Part shown: positions 54,480-63,249 of the stretch, in pieces
How the letters are laid out: each line of letters begins with the position of its first letter
Numbering within the stretch: position 1 is the first letter of the stretch
NCBI RefSeq assembly: GCF_039852015.1
Contig: NZ_CP156628.1
Span: forward strand, 868,001-932,000
From: Robbsia sp. KACC 23696
GTDB lineage: Bacteria; Pseudomonadota; Gammaproteobacteria; Burkholderiales; Burkholderiaceae
Direction: 5' to 3'
DNA length: 64,000 nucleotides
The notes under the pieces: generated by a model
Told to the model about the DNA's origin: nothing
The model's input: the letters and a program-made list of their open reading frames with translations, nothing else
The model's database searches: none
Translations under genes and position numbers: made by a program

Positions 54480-55502
54480 TTATGACAAGGGAAAACCATG
54501 AGTCCCCCGCCGATGCCCCCAAACCTCGGGATTTACAAGGTGCGGCGGGCGTTCGCCACGCAATACGGCGATCACCTGCTCGGCGGCCATCGTGACCGTC
54601 GACACCAAGGCTTCCTGCGTGGAACCGCCGACGTGCGGCGCACAGACCAGATTCGTCTCCTGCGGCAGGCTCAGCAACGGCGAATCGGGGGCGGGCGGTT
54701 CCTGTTCGAATACATCGAGGCCCGCCCCGAACAGACGACCGCCGCGCAGTGCGTCGGCCAGCGCCATTTCGTCGATCAACGGTCCGCGCGAGGTATTCAG
54801 CAGAATCGCTGAGGGCTTCATCAAGGCCAGCGCTGCGGCATCGATCATATGGACGGTATCGGGCCGGGCGGGACGATGCAGACTCACCACGTCGGCGCGC
54901 TGCAGCAGCGTAGGCAGGTCCGGCACGCATTCGATGCCGTCGGCGGCCAGTTGCGCACGCCGCACATCATCCAGGCTCGGCGACCAGACACAGACCTGCA
55001 TGCCGAAACCCAGCCGTGCCATCGTCGCGAAGGCACTGCCGATGGCGCCATATCCGGCAATACCCAGCACCTTGCCGTGCAACTCGTGCATTGTGGTGGA
55101 GAAGCGGTAACGCCAGTTATCGCTGCGCACGGCGTGGTGAGCTTCCGGGACCCGACGCGCCACGGCGAGCAACAGCGCCATCGCATGTTCGGCGACCGAG
55201 CGCATATTGGAGCCCGGCGTATTCGTCACGGCGATGCCGCAACGGCTCGCATGCGCGACGTCGATCTTGTTGGTGCCGGCGCCATGATTGCCGATGACCT
55301 GCAAGCGCGGCGCCGCATCCATGACGGTAGCGGTCAGACCGCCGTCACGGGTAATGACGGCGTCGGCATCCGCTATTTCCTGCGCCCACCCTTCCATCGT
55401 CGTGGCGCGCGCCTGCCGCACCGTAATGCCAGCGGCTTCGAGTAAGGCCCAACCTTCGGCTTTCACCGGCTGCGTTATCAGGCATGACCATTTCTTGTGC
55501 AT
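54480..55502 (-). CDS. D-2-hydroxyacid dehydrogenase family protein
   Basis: The 340-residue product is an NAD-dependent 2-hydroxyacid dehydrogenase of the SerA/glyoxylate reductase type. It has the Rossmann motif VLGIAGYGAIGSAFATMARL, the catalytic Arg in LLNTSRGPLIDEMALADALR, Glu in VFEQEPPAPDSPLL and His in CAPHVGGSTQEA. There is no ACT or regulatory domain. AAGGAAG precedes ATG 55502. It follows the M20 hydrolase gene by 59 bp and precedes dctA. In the cluster it could act on a hydroxy acid released from the substrate. Confidence 0.92.
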   Translation of the reverse strand: MHKKWSCLITQPVKAEGWALLEAAGITVRQARATTMEGWAQEIADADAVITRDGGLTATVMDAAPRLQVIGNHGAGTNKIDVAHASRCGIAVTNTPGSNMRSVAEHAMALLLAVARRVPEAHHAVRSDNWRYRFSTTMHELHGKVLGIAGYGAIGSAFATMARLGFGMQVCVWSPSLDDVRRAQLAADGIECVPDLPTLLQRADVVSLHRPARPDTVHMIDAAALALMKPSAILLNTSRGPLIDEMALADALRGGRLFGAGLDVFEQEPPAPDSPLLSLPQETNLVCAPHVGGSTQEALVSTVTMAAEQVIAVLRGERPPHLVNPEVWGHRRGTHGFPLS

Positions 55503-55561
55503 CGGTACCGCTTCCTTATCTCGTTTGATACGGTTGAATCGCTGGCGCGAAAATCGCTTTT

Positions 55562-56908
55562 TTAACGCAGCAGGAGCTGCGCAAGAAGCTGCGTGCCTTT
55601 CTCGAAATCCGGGAACTGCATCGCTTCCTGGGGATTGTGACTGCCGTGCTGGTTCCGCACGAAAATCATCGCCGTGGGGACGCCGGCTGTCGCGAACAGC
55701 GCCGCATCATGACCGGCACCGCTCGGCATTTCGCGATACGCCCACCCGGCTGCACGCGCGGCATCGGTCAACGTCGCGCACAAGGCCGCATCCATCGCGG
55801 CAGGCTCGCTGCTCGTGCGTGGCCCCAGATCGATGGCCACGCCGTACTGACGGGCGATGGCGTCGGTGGCGGCCAGGATCCGCGCTTCCATGGCCTGCAT
55901 CGTCGCGTGACTGCGGGAGCGCACGTCGATGCAGAAATCGACCCGGCCCGGCACTTTGCTGAAATCCGCCTGGCGCCGGTCCGTCTCGAAACGGCCCACG
56001 GTAAAGGTCAATTCATGGCCCTGCGCTTCCAGATCGCACCAGTCGTCATGCAAGGTGCTTACCAGGCGGGCGACGGCCACCACCGCATCCTGCCGATGCG
56101 AACGGGGCGTGGCCCCCGAGTGCTTGTAAGCGCCCAGCGCGCTGGCCTCACGGTAACGCACGCTGCCACAGATGCCGGTGACCACCCCGACGGGCTCACC
56201 GGCTTCTTCCAGGACCGGTCCTTGTTCGATATGCAATTCGACGAAACGGGCAATGCGGGCGATATCGATGCCGGGCGTCCGTTGCCGCAGCGGCGCCGTA
56301 TCCCCACCGAGCGCGATCAGGCTCTCTTCCAAAGTCCGCCCATTGTCCGCACGTCGGACCGCCAGCGCGGCTTCCGGCAGTTGTCCGAGCGCCGCTTTGC
56401 TCCCGATATAAGAGAACGGAAACCAGGCGCTTTCCTCGGCGCGAATGCCGATTACGACGATGTCCGCGGGCGGCGTGACACCGGCGGCCCGACAGCCCGC
56501 CACTACCGCGAGCCCCGCAATGACGCCCGCCGCGCCGTCGAAATTGCCGCCCCGCGGTACCGAGTCGAGATGCGAACCGGTCACGCGGGCCGGCGCCGTC
56601 CGCTCCTGACCGGGCAGCGTGATGTAGAGATTCAGCGCGGCGTCGGTGCGCACGGACAGGCCCAGCGCCTCGGCGGCCGTGCGAATCTGCTCGTGCGCTC
56701 GCTGTTCGCCCGTGCCGTAACTGTCACGCGTCACGCCGACGCCGTCGAAGCTGTCCGCGCGCAAGATATCGAACAATTGCCGCGCCAACGCCATGTCGGG
56801 GGTCGGCGTGGGCAGCACCGGGACCGCTGCAGACGCCGGGCTCGAGGCGACAGTCTCGGCGGCCACTACGTTCGTGGAGGACGGACCGGAATTCGAGGAC
56901 GATGACAT
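55562..56908 (-). CDS. M20 family Zn-dependent amidase/hydantoinase/carbamoylase
   Basis: The 448-residue product matches the M20 carbamoylase group (allantoate amidohydrolase, N-carbamoyl-amino-acid hydrolase). Metal-binding residues are visible in order: GSHLDSVPRGGNFDGAAGVI (His, Asp), GIRAEESAWFPFSYIGS (Glu), ARFVELHIEQGPVLEEAGEP (His), and the C-terminal QHGSHNPQEAMQ (His). It would cleave a carbamoyl or similar amide off an amino acid, the step after hydantoin ring opening by HyuAB. The first 40 residues are Ser/Ala-rich and not part of the fold. It is the first gene of the leftward catabolic operon and divergent from hutG. Confidence 0.93.
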   Translation of the reverse strand: MSSSSNSGPSSTNVVAAETVASSPASAAVPVLPTPTPDMALARQLFDILRADSFDGVGVTRDSYGTGEQRAHEQIRTAAEALGLSVRTDAALNLYITLPGQERTAPARVTGSHLDSVPRGGNFDGAAGVIAGLAVVAGCRAAGVTPPADIVVIGIRAEESAWFPFSYIGSKAALGQLPEAALAVRRADNGRTLEESLIALGGDTAPLRQRTPGIDIARIARFVELHIEQGPVLEEAGEPVGVVTGICGSVRYREASALGAYKHSGATPRSHRQDAVVAVARLVSTLHDDWCDLEAQGHELTFTVGRFETDRRQADFSKVPGRVDFCIDVRSRSHATMQAMEARILAATDAIARQYGVAIDLGPRTSSEPAAMDAALCATLTDAARAAGWAYREMPSGAGHDAALFATAGVPTAMIFVRNQHGSHNPQEAMQFPDFEKGTQLLAQLLLR

Positions 56909-57215
56909 CGCTTGCTTAATCCATTTGACGAAAGGACGCCTCGCGCTTGCACGCGCGGGCCGACCGCATTGGCCGGGAGCGGCCAAAATCGTGACAAGCC
57001 TACGCTTTACGGCATTGGCCTGCCGATTACGTTGTTTTTACGTATAGGGCTGAGTCATGCTAATCGCGTCGCTATCCGCCTCGCGGCCCGGCAGCAGGAC
57101 GGGAAGCGCGCAAAACGCGGAATTCGCAATGCCCATTTTGTCGGATGCCGCTGGCGAACGCGGGCGGGTTATCATGCTCCATGCGCATTATCGATGCTAT
57201 CTCGCCTGAAACCAC
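56909..57215. other. Divergent regulatory gap between the M20 hydrolase and hutG
   Basis: 307 bp without a gene. An AT-richer stretch with TTGTTTTTACGTATAGGG (57029-57048) is the most promoter-like part, but spacing does not fit a clean -35/-10 pair in either direction. No hairpin of note was seen. Confidence 0.45.
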
Positions 57216-58040
57216 ATGAAGACCGGTTATAAATTGCACCAGGGCGACAGCCCTTTGTTGATTTCGATTCCCCATGTCGGCACGACGATTCCCGACGCGC
57301 TGCGGCCCGTTTATACGGCTGCCGGCCTAACCGTGCAAGACACGGACTGGCATCTCGATCGGCTCTATGATTTCGCGCGCGAGCTGGGCGCGACGATTCT
57401 CTGCGCCGAGTATTCGCGTTATGTGATCGATCTGAACCGCCCTCGCAGCGACGAAAGCCTCTACCCTGGCAAGGTCACCACCGGACTCTGTCCCACCGAA
57501 ACCTTCCTTGGCGAGGACGTGTACCAGGCCGGCCAAGCACCGGACGCCGCACAAAAAGCGCAGCGCGTCGCGCAGTACTGGCAACCGTATCACGAGACAT
57601 TAACGCAGCAGATCATGCGCCTGCGTGCGCGCCATCCGCATATCGTCGTCTGGGAAGCGCACTCGATCAAGAGCCGGTTGCCGCGTCTGTTCGACGGGAA
57701 GCTCTGGGATCTGAATCTCGGCACGGCCGACGGCCACAGCGCGGCACCGGCCATTGCAGAGGCCGTGTTCGGCGTTGCAAGCGCCGAGCAGGCGTATACG
57801 TCGATTTTGAACGGGCGCTTCAAGGGCGGCTATATCACGCGCCACTATGGCGTGCCGGAACAGGGCGTGCATACGGTCCAGCTGGAGAAATGCTGGTCCA
57901 CGTATATGCATGAGGAAGCGCCGTACACGTATGCGCCGGCGCGTGCGCAACAGCTTCAGCCACTGCTGCGGAGCATGCTCCAAGCAGCGGTCGCCGCCTT
58001 GCCGACGCACGATACGCCGGCACCTGTCTATCCAGACTAA
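57216..58040 (+). CDS. hutG: N-formylglutamate deformylase (HutG)
   Basis: The 274-residue product matches N-formylglutamate amidohydrolase, which hydrolyses N-formylglutamate to glutamate and formate in histidine breakdown. Family blocks seen are LLISIPHVGTTIPDALRPVY, DTDWHLDRLYDFARELGATI, SRYVIDLNRPRSDESLYPGK, VVWEAHSIKSRLPRLFDGKL and FKGGYITRHYGVPEQGVHTV. The His/Asp/Glu residues in these blocks form the zinc site. No other hut gene lies nearby, so here it may act on N-formyl compounds of the catabolic region instead. The gene is divergent from the M20 operon and ends four bases from the convergent dehydrogenase gene. Confidence 0.94.
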   Translation: MKTGYKLHQGDSPLLISIPHVGTTIPDALRPVYTAAGLTVQDTDWHLDRLYDFARELGATILCAEYSRYVIDLNRPRSDESLYPGKVTTGLCPTETFLGEDVYQAGQAPDAAQKAQRVAQYWQPYHETLTQQIMRLRARHPHIVVWEAHSIKSRLPRLFDGKLWDLNLGTADGHSAAPAIAEAVFGVASAEQAYTSILNGRFKGGYITRHYGVPEQGVHTVQLEKCWSTYMHEEAPYTYAPARAQQLQPLLRSMLQAAVAALPTHDTPAPVYPD

Positions 58041-58043
58041 GGA

Positions 58044-59261
58044 TCAGGCCGCGCAGGGAATCGTCGTGGCAGCGGACGCCGGCGTGCCGGCCGATAAAGC
58101 TGGCGGCCGGAACGTCACCTGGCTGCCGACGCCGATCGACGTCGCTGCACCCGCTCCCTCGTTTGCAAGATCGTAAGCCGCACCAAAGCGATTGGCGAGG
58201 AACACATCCAATGCAACCTGTTCCTGCGCGATAAAGCCCGACTGCGGCAACCGCTTCTGCCGAAACAGATCGACTGCCGCACATATGCCGGCTGCGGTGG
58301 TGATCTGAATTGCGCTCATCGTTTGCCCCTCCGCGTTCCCGGCGTCCGAGACGCCCTGAAACGGTTGGGCGGCGATCTTGCGCGTAAAGATCTGTTCCAG
58401 ATAACGTCCATTGCGCATGCCGTTGACCGCTACGAACACCAGGACAATATCTTGTTCGGTCGCGGGAACGGCATCACGCAGCAGCGCTTTCAATGCCTCC
58501 GGCTTCTGCGCCAGCTTCATATCGTCGAGAAGGAAGCGCATCAACGCGCAGTGGCCCGGATAGCGCACCGACTTGTAGTCAAGGGTCCGGACACTGCCGG
58601 CCAGGGTCTCGCATAAGGTCCCAAGACCGCCGGACGTATTGAAGGCTTCGTATTCGATGCCATCGAGCGAAAAATGCTCGAGGCCTTCCATTGGTGCCGC
58701 CTGCGTCAACACACCGTCACGAATTGCCTCGCACGGGTGCCGATACTCGTTGATCAGGCCATCGACGCTCCAGGTCAGATTATATTTCAACGCATTGGTG
58801 GGGAATTGCGGCAGCGCGCCCACCCGCATCTTGATATCGTGCACGACATCGAAACGCCGGGCCAGGCTATGTGCCGCAATGCCGATGAAACCCGGCGCCA
58901 GGCCGCATTGGGGCATGAAAGCCGTCTTCGCATCGCGTGCCAAGGCGCGAATCGTCTGCGTGGCCTGCACATCCTCGGTCAGGTCGAAATAGTGCGCACC
59001 GGCTGCTGCCGCCGCGTGCGCCGCCTCGATGGCGAGGGAAAACGGTAAAGCGTTGACGACCGCATCGTGGCCGCGTGCGAAATCGGTCAGTGCGGCGCGA
59101 TTCGCGACATCCAGCGTCACCGTCTTCACGGCGGTATCGGTTAGCGACGCGAGCGCCGCCGCATCGCGGTCCGCCACCGTGACCTGATAATCACCCGAGT
59201 TCTGCAACAGGCGCGCGATCGTCACGCCGATATGGCCCGCGCCCAATAGTGCGATCTTCAT
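58044..59261 (-). CDS. Saccharopine dehydrogenase-like family protein
   Basis: The 405-residue product has the N-terminal Rossmann fold MKIALLGAGHIGVTIARLLQ and the family features ADRDAAALASL, HDAVVNALPFSLAIEAAHAA, GAHYFDLTEDVQATQTIRAL, and MPQCGLAPGFIGIAAHSLAR. It probably oxidises a secondary amine or a related amino acid using NAD(P). The C-terminal 40 residues (GVGSQVTFRPPALSAGTPAS) are low in complexity. Upstream, several copies of TTTCGTCA/TGACGAAA could be its operator sites. It is convergent with hutG (three-base gap), so both may serve the same pathway. Confidence 0.88.
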   Translation of the reverse strand: MKIALLGAGHIGVTIARLLQNSGDYQVTVADRDAAALASLTDTAVKTVTLDVANRAALTDFARGHDAVVNALPFSLAIEAAHAAAAAGAHYFDLTEDVQATQTIRALARDAKTAFMPQCGLAPGFIGIAAHSLARRFDVVHDIKMRVGALPQFPTNALKYNLTWSVDGLINEYRHPCEAIRDGVLTQAAPMEGLEHFSLDGIEYEAFNTSGGLGTLCETLAGSVRTLDYKSVRYPGHCALMRFLLDDMKLAQKPEALKALLRDAVPATEQDIVLVFVAVNGMRNGRYLEQIFTRKIAAQPFQGVSDAGNAEGQTMSAIQITTAAGICAAVDLFRQKRLPQSGFIAQEQVALDVFLANRFGAAYDLANEGAGAATSIGVGSQVTFRPPALSAGTPASAATTIPCAA

Positions 59262-59350
59262 GGTGGTTTCCTATGGAAAGTGAGATGTCGGGTCGTCACG
59301 GCATCGCCACGACGTCATGTGCGGATGCGATCCATTCTAAAGGGAGGGAT

Positions 59351-59427
59351 TGACGAAAAAAAGATTGAATCGGACGAATAGACGACGTTCATCCGTCGTT
59401 TAGACAGCTTATTTCGTCATTTCGTCA
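59351..59427. promoter_or_regulatory. Cluster of TTTCGTCA repeats upstream of the saccharopine dehydrogenase-like gene
   Basis: TTTCGTCA occurs twice in direct tandem (59412-59419, 59420-59427), and its reverse complement TGACGAAA at 59351-59358. Between them ACGACG and CGTCGT (59382-59387 / 59394-59399) form a further inverted repeat. The arrangement 90-166 bases upstream of the gene start is typical of regulator binding sites; the neighbouring LysR is a candidate. Confidence 0.5.
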
Positions 59428-59530
59428 TCAGGCATCGAATTGGTCGAACGAGCCCCTTGGTCGGCGCGCTTTCATGCCTGACCGATCGCTGGTATCGGCG
59501 ACGATGTGTGCCCATCGAAACGTTCGCGCG

Positions 59531-60496
59531 CTATCGCCCTTCCAGCACACTCGCCAGCACCTTCCACAGATGCTGCCCTGCAGGCGACAGGCGCCGCCCG
59601 GCACGGGTCACCAACTCCCCCGAAAAATCACGCGCGTAGGCGTGATCCAGCGGAACCGCCACGACTTCGTGCTTATCGATACGGGCCTGCGCGGCACGCG
59701 CCGACATAAAAGCGATCCCCAATCCCGCGACGACCAGCGATTGCGCGGTCGCAAACATATCGCATCGATACGCCGGAATGACTGACAGCCGCTGCTCGTC
59801 GAGGATCGACTGTAGATAGCGTTGCACGCCAAATCGATCGCTCATGAAAATAAGGCGTTCATTTGCCAGAGCGTCGACGGCGATGCGCGGCTGTCGCGCC
59901 AGCCGATGCGTGGGATGCAGAATCGCGCACAGCGGGCCGACGGTAAAAAGCCGGCCGTTGATCGCAGGATCATGGGCCGAGCGCACGCAGACGCCCAGAT
60001 CGACGACGTCGTCCCGGACCATCTTGATGACGTCCGGTGTCGATGCCGCCAGCAATTCGATCGTGATATCAGGATAGGTGGCGCTGAAGTCTCGAAGCGC
60101 CACCGTCAGCAACCCCTCCAAAAAGCCTTCGCCAAAACCGATGCGCAGACGCCCACGTTTCAAGGAACGAAACGCTTCCAATTGCACGGCCAAGTCCTGC
60201 TGACGCCGTTGGCGATCGCGATAGAACTCGACCAATACGTCGCCGATTTCCGTCAACACGACGTTGCGCCCTTGACGCTCGATCACCGCCGCGTGCAATT
60301 CACGCTCCAACGCCGCAATTTGCCGACTCACCACCGAGGCATTGATGCCCAGCCAGTCCGCGGCATTCCGCACGCCGCCCTGCGAGGCCACGGCGTGCAG
60401 ATAGCGCATGGCTCGCTCGCTGACCTCGTTCTCCAGCGCCGCGGCAGGATGCACTTTCACGTCGTGCGCCTTGCTCGGATCCCCATACGTCTTCAT
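59531..60496 (-). CDS. LysR family transcriptional regulator (divergent from M20D-MFS-SDR operon)
   Basis: The 321-residue product has the LysR helix-turn-helix (AVASQGGVRNAADWLGINAS, VVSRQIAALERELHAAVIER) and an effector domain beginning RLRIGFGEGFLEGLLTVALR. The ATG at 60496 is preferred to the much longer frame (to 60817), which would run through the divergent gene. It faces the M20D-MFS-SDR operon and probably controls it. A 12-bp palindrome lies in the 122-bp gap. Its 3' end leads toward the saccharopine dehydrogenase-like gene in the same direction. Confidence 0.9.
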   Translation of the reverse strand: MKTYGDPSKAHDVKVHPAAALENEVSERAMRYLHAVASQGGVRNAADWLGINASVVSRQIAALERELHAAVIERQGRNVVLTEIGDVLVEFYRDRQRRQQDLAVQLEAFRSLKRGRLRIGFGEGFLEGLLTVALRDFSATYPDITIELLAASTPDVIKMVRDDVVDLGVCVRSAHDPAINGRLFTVGPLCAILHPTHRLARQPRIAVDALANERLIFMSDRFGVQRYLQSILDEQRLSVIPAYRCDMFATAQSLVVAGLGIAFMSARAAQARIDKHEVVAVPLDHAYARDFSGELVTRAGRRLSPAGQHLWKVLASVLEGR

Positions 60497-60537
60497 CGTC
60501 TCGCTCTCTGAAGGCTCGAACCGTTGACCTGAAGGCA

Positions 60538-60549
60538 ACATTTTAATGT
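60538..60549. promoter_or_regulatory. Possible LysR operator
   Basis: ACATT and AATGT (60538-60542 / 60545-60549) around TT form a perfect inverted repeat in the gap between the LysR gene and the M20D gene, 42 bases upstream of the LysR start. It fits the size of a LysR half-site pair. Confidence 0.45.
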
Positions 60550-60618
60550 CAGCTTGTGTCTGTTTTACGGTTTTTTTTCGAGAAATACTTGCCCGAATCT
60601 TCCCCGACGCATTCGACC

Positions 60619-61872
60619 ATGAGCGATACCCCCGTTTCAGCCCGCTGTGCATGTCCCCCGAACGGTCGATTCTTCGCGCTCGACGATATCGCCGACGATA
60701 CGGCCAGGCAATTAGCGGGGATCCGGCAGCATATCCACGCCCATCCGGAACTCGGCTATGAAGAATTCGAGACATCGGATTACGTCGCTTCGTTGCTGCA
60801 GGAATGGGGCTATGCACTGACCCGCGGCATCGGCGGTACCGGACTGGTTGCCACGCTGAAGTGCGGCACCGGGTCGCGCAGCATCATGATCCGCGCGGAC
60901 ATGGATGCGCTGCCGATTCACGAAACCACCGGGCTGCCGTATCAAAGTCGTCACGCCGGGAAAATGCACGCCTGCGGACACGACGGGCATACGGCGATGG
61001 TGCTGGGTGCCGCGCAAGCCTTGGCGCAGACGCGCCGCTTCGATGGCACCGTGCACCTCGTCTTTCAACCGGCCGAAGAAGTAGGGGTCGATAGCGGCGC
61101 GGCACGCATGATCGCCGACGGCCTCTTCGATCGCTTCCCCTGCGACGCGATATTTGGGATACACAATCATCCCGGTGTGGCCAGCGGCACCTTCGGCTTC
61201 CGCCCGGGCGCGTTGATGGCGGCAGGCGATCTGGTGCGCGTCACGGTGCATGGACGCGGCGGCCATGCGGCGCGACCGCATCAATCGATCGATCCGATCG
61301 TCGTCATCAGCAGCATGATCATGGCGCTGCAGACGATCGTCGCGCGCAACGTCCCGCCGACCGACACGGCCGTCGTAACCGTTGGCACACTGCATGCCGG
61401 CCACGTGGCCAATGTGATCCCGAATACCGCGACGATGGAATTGAGCGTCCGCTCGTTCGACGAAAAAATTCGCACGCTGCTGGAAACGCGTATTCGCGAA
61501 CTACTCGAAGCACAGGCTGCCAGCTATGGGGCCAGCGTCGAAGTCGACTATCAACGCGGCTATCCGGTGGTCGTCAACTCGCCCGACGAAACCGCGCTCG
61601 CCTGCGCCGTTGCCGAAGAACTGGTCGGCGCAGAGAACGTGATCTCGCCCTTCCCGCAGATCACCGGCAGCGAAGATTTCGCCTTCTATCTGCAGCATCG
61701 CCCCGGCTGCTTTATCCGCTTGGGCAACGGCACCGATAACGCGCTGCTCCACAACAGCGCATACGATTTCAACGACGCCAATCTCGCCATCGGCGCGGCC
61801 TTTTGGACCCGCCTCGCAGAACGTTTTCTCAATACTGCATCGGCACTGCCCTCTCCCTCCAATAAGGATTGA
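60619..61872 (+). CDS. M20D family amidohydrolase (hippurate/N-acyl amino acid hydrolase type)
   Basis: The 417-residue product matches the M20D group. Metal site HACGHDGHTAMVLGAAQALA, acid pair LVFQPAEEVGVDSGAARMIA, IHNHPGVASGTFGF, dimerisation domain start VTVHGRGGHAARPHQSIDPI, and the C-terminal His-bearing LLHNSAYDFNDANLA. Relatives hydrolyse N-acyl or N-aroyl amino acids (hippurate) or N-acetyl-diaminopimelate-type amides. ATG 60619 gives the natural start; there is no clear SD. It is the first gene of an operon with an MHS carrier three bases downstream. Confidence 0.93.
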   Translation: MSDTPVSARCACPPNGRFFALDDIADDTARQLAGIRQHIHAHPELGYEEFETSDYVASLLQEWGYALTRGIGGTGLVATLKCGTGSRSIMIRADMDALPIHETTGLPYQSRHAGKMHACGHDGHTAMVLGAAQALAQTRRFDGTVHLVFQPAEEVGVDSGAARMIADGLFDRFPCDAIFGIHNHPGVASGTFGFRPGALMAAGDLVRVTVHGRGGHAARPHQSIDPIVVISSMIMALQTIVARNVPPTDTAVVTVGTLHAGHVANVIPNTATMELSVRSFDEKIRTLLETRIRELLEAQAASYGASVEVDYQRGYPVVVNSPDETALACAVAEELVGAENVISPFPQITGSEDFAFYLQHRPGCFIRLGNGTDNALLHNSAYDFNDANLAIGAAFWTRLAERFLNTASALPSPSNKD

Positions 61873-61875
61873 ACG

Positions 61876-63237
61876 ATGAGTACCGTTGACCGCATCAGTC
61901 CACCGACGTCGGCCATTCCTGCGAATGCGGGGTCGGGGAGCACGCATTCCTCCACCGCGGCCTACTCGGGTCCCTTCGACATGGCGCGTGCACGCCGTCA
62001 GCTGCGCGCCGCGCTGATCGGCAATGTGTTCGAGTTCTACGACTTCATGGTCTACGCTTTTCTGGCGGCAACGCTGGCGCGTAAATTCTTTTACGGCAGC
62101 GAGATGGCGGCCTTGCTGTCCAGCTTCGCCGCATTCGGCGTAGGTTTTCTGGCACGCCCGCTGGGCGGCGCCCTTATCGGGCGTTTTGCCGACACCCACG
62201 GCCGCCGCAGCGCGATGTTGCTGACGGTGGTCGGCATGGCGATCGGCACCGTCGGGATCGGCCTATTACCGACCTACGCCTCGATCGGCCTGACCGCGCC
62301 GATTTTGCTCGTGGTATTGCGCCTGATCCAGGGCCTGGCGGCAGGCGGCGAATGGGGCACATCCGCCGCCTTTATCGTCGAATCGGCGCCGCCGGACCGT
62401 CGGGGTTTCTTCGGCAGTTTCGGTCAGTCGTCGGTGGCGCTCGCCATCCTCGTCAGCAATCTGATCGTGCTGGCCGTGAACAGCAGTTTCACCGCCGCGC
62501 AAATGGATGCGTGGGCGTGGCGCGTCCCGTTCCTGCTGGGCGCATTGCTGGTGCCGGTGGGCTTCTATATGCGTCGCAATATGGAAGAGACGCCGGCCTA
62601 CGAACGGACACATGCGGCGCCGGAAACGGACGCAGCGCTCGCGACGAACGAAGGGCCGATCGTCATGATGGGCCGCGCGTTCGGCTTTACGATCCTGTGG
62701 ACGGTCGCGTTTTATGTGATCCTGGCCTATATGCCCACCTTCCTTGCGAAATATGCGGGCTTGTCAGGTAGCGGCGCCCTATTGTCGAACTCGGTGGCGC
62801 TGCTGGTCATCGTCATCGCCGTACCGTGCTTCGGTCGTCTGTCGGATCGCATCGGCCGCAAGCCCTTATTGCTGGCCAGTTGTCTCGGTTTCGTCGTTCT
62901 CGGTTATCCCTTGTTTCACATCTTGCTCAATCACGGAACATGGATCACGATTTTGGCCGCGCAAATCGTCATGAATCTGCTGATTTCCATGTTCTCGGGC
63001 GCGGGTCCCGCTGCCATTTGCGAGATGTTCCCCACGCGCTCGCGCACCGCGTTGATGTCGTTCAGCTATAGCCTGTCGACCGCGCTCTTCGGCGGATTCG
63101 CGCCCTTCGTCGCCACCTGGTTGATCGCGAAAACCGGATCTCCGATTGCGCCGACGCTCTATCTGATCGGTTCGGCTATCGTCACGGCGCTGGTTGTTTT
63201 TAGGATGAAGGAAACCGCACATCGCCGTCTGCGATAA
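61876..63237 (+). CDS. MFS transporter, metabolite:H+ symporter (MHS) family
   Basis: The 453-residue product has twelve membrane segments and MHS signatures: NVFEFYDFMVYAFLAATLAR, GRFADTHGRRSAMLLTVVGM, RLIQGLAAGGEWGTSAAFIV and RLSDRIGRKPLLLASCLGFV. It would import an organic acid or acylated amino acid with protons. AAGGA lies seven bases before ATG 61876, and the gene follows the M20D gene by three bases, so it most likely imports the M20D substrate. It is distantly related to the MHS carrier at 46298. Confidence 0.94.
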   Translation: MSTVDRISPPTSAIPANAGSGSTHSSTAAYSGPFDMARARRQLRAALIGNVFEFYDFMVYAFLAATLARKFFYGSEMAALLSSFAAFGVGFLARPLGGALIGRFADTHGRRSAMLLTVVGMAIGTVGIGLLPTYASIGLTAPILLVVLRLIQGLAAGGEWGTSAAFIVESAPPDRRGFFGSFGQSSVALAILVSNLIVLAVNSSFTAAQMDAWAWRVPFLLGALLVPVGFYMRRNMEETPAYERTHAAPETDAALATNEGPIVMMGRAFGFTILWTVAFYVILAYMPTFLAKYAGLSGSGALLSNSVALLVIVIAVPCFGRLSDRIGRKPLLLASCLGFVVLGYPLFHILLNHGTWITILAAQIVMNLLISMFSGAGPAAICEMFPTRSRTALMSFSYSLSTALFGGFAPFVATWLIAKTGSPIAPTLYLIGSAIVTALVVFRMKETAHRRLR

Positions 63238-63249
63238 AAAGGGGTATCG

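Noticed and set aside
56909-57215. Promoters for the M20 operon and hutG in the divergent gap
   Set aside because: AT-rich patches exist, but no -35/-10 pair with acceptable spacing could be defended in either direction.
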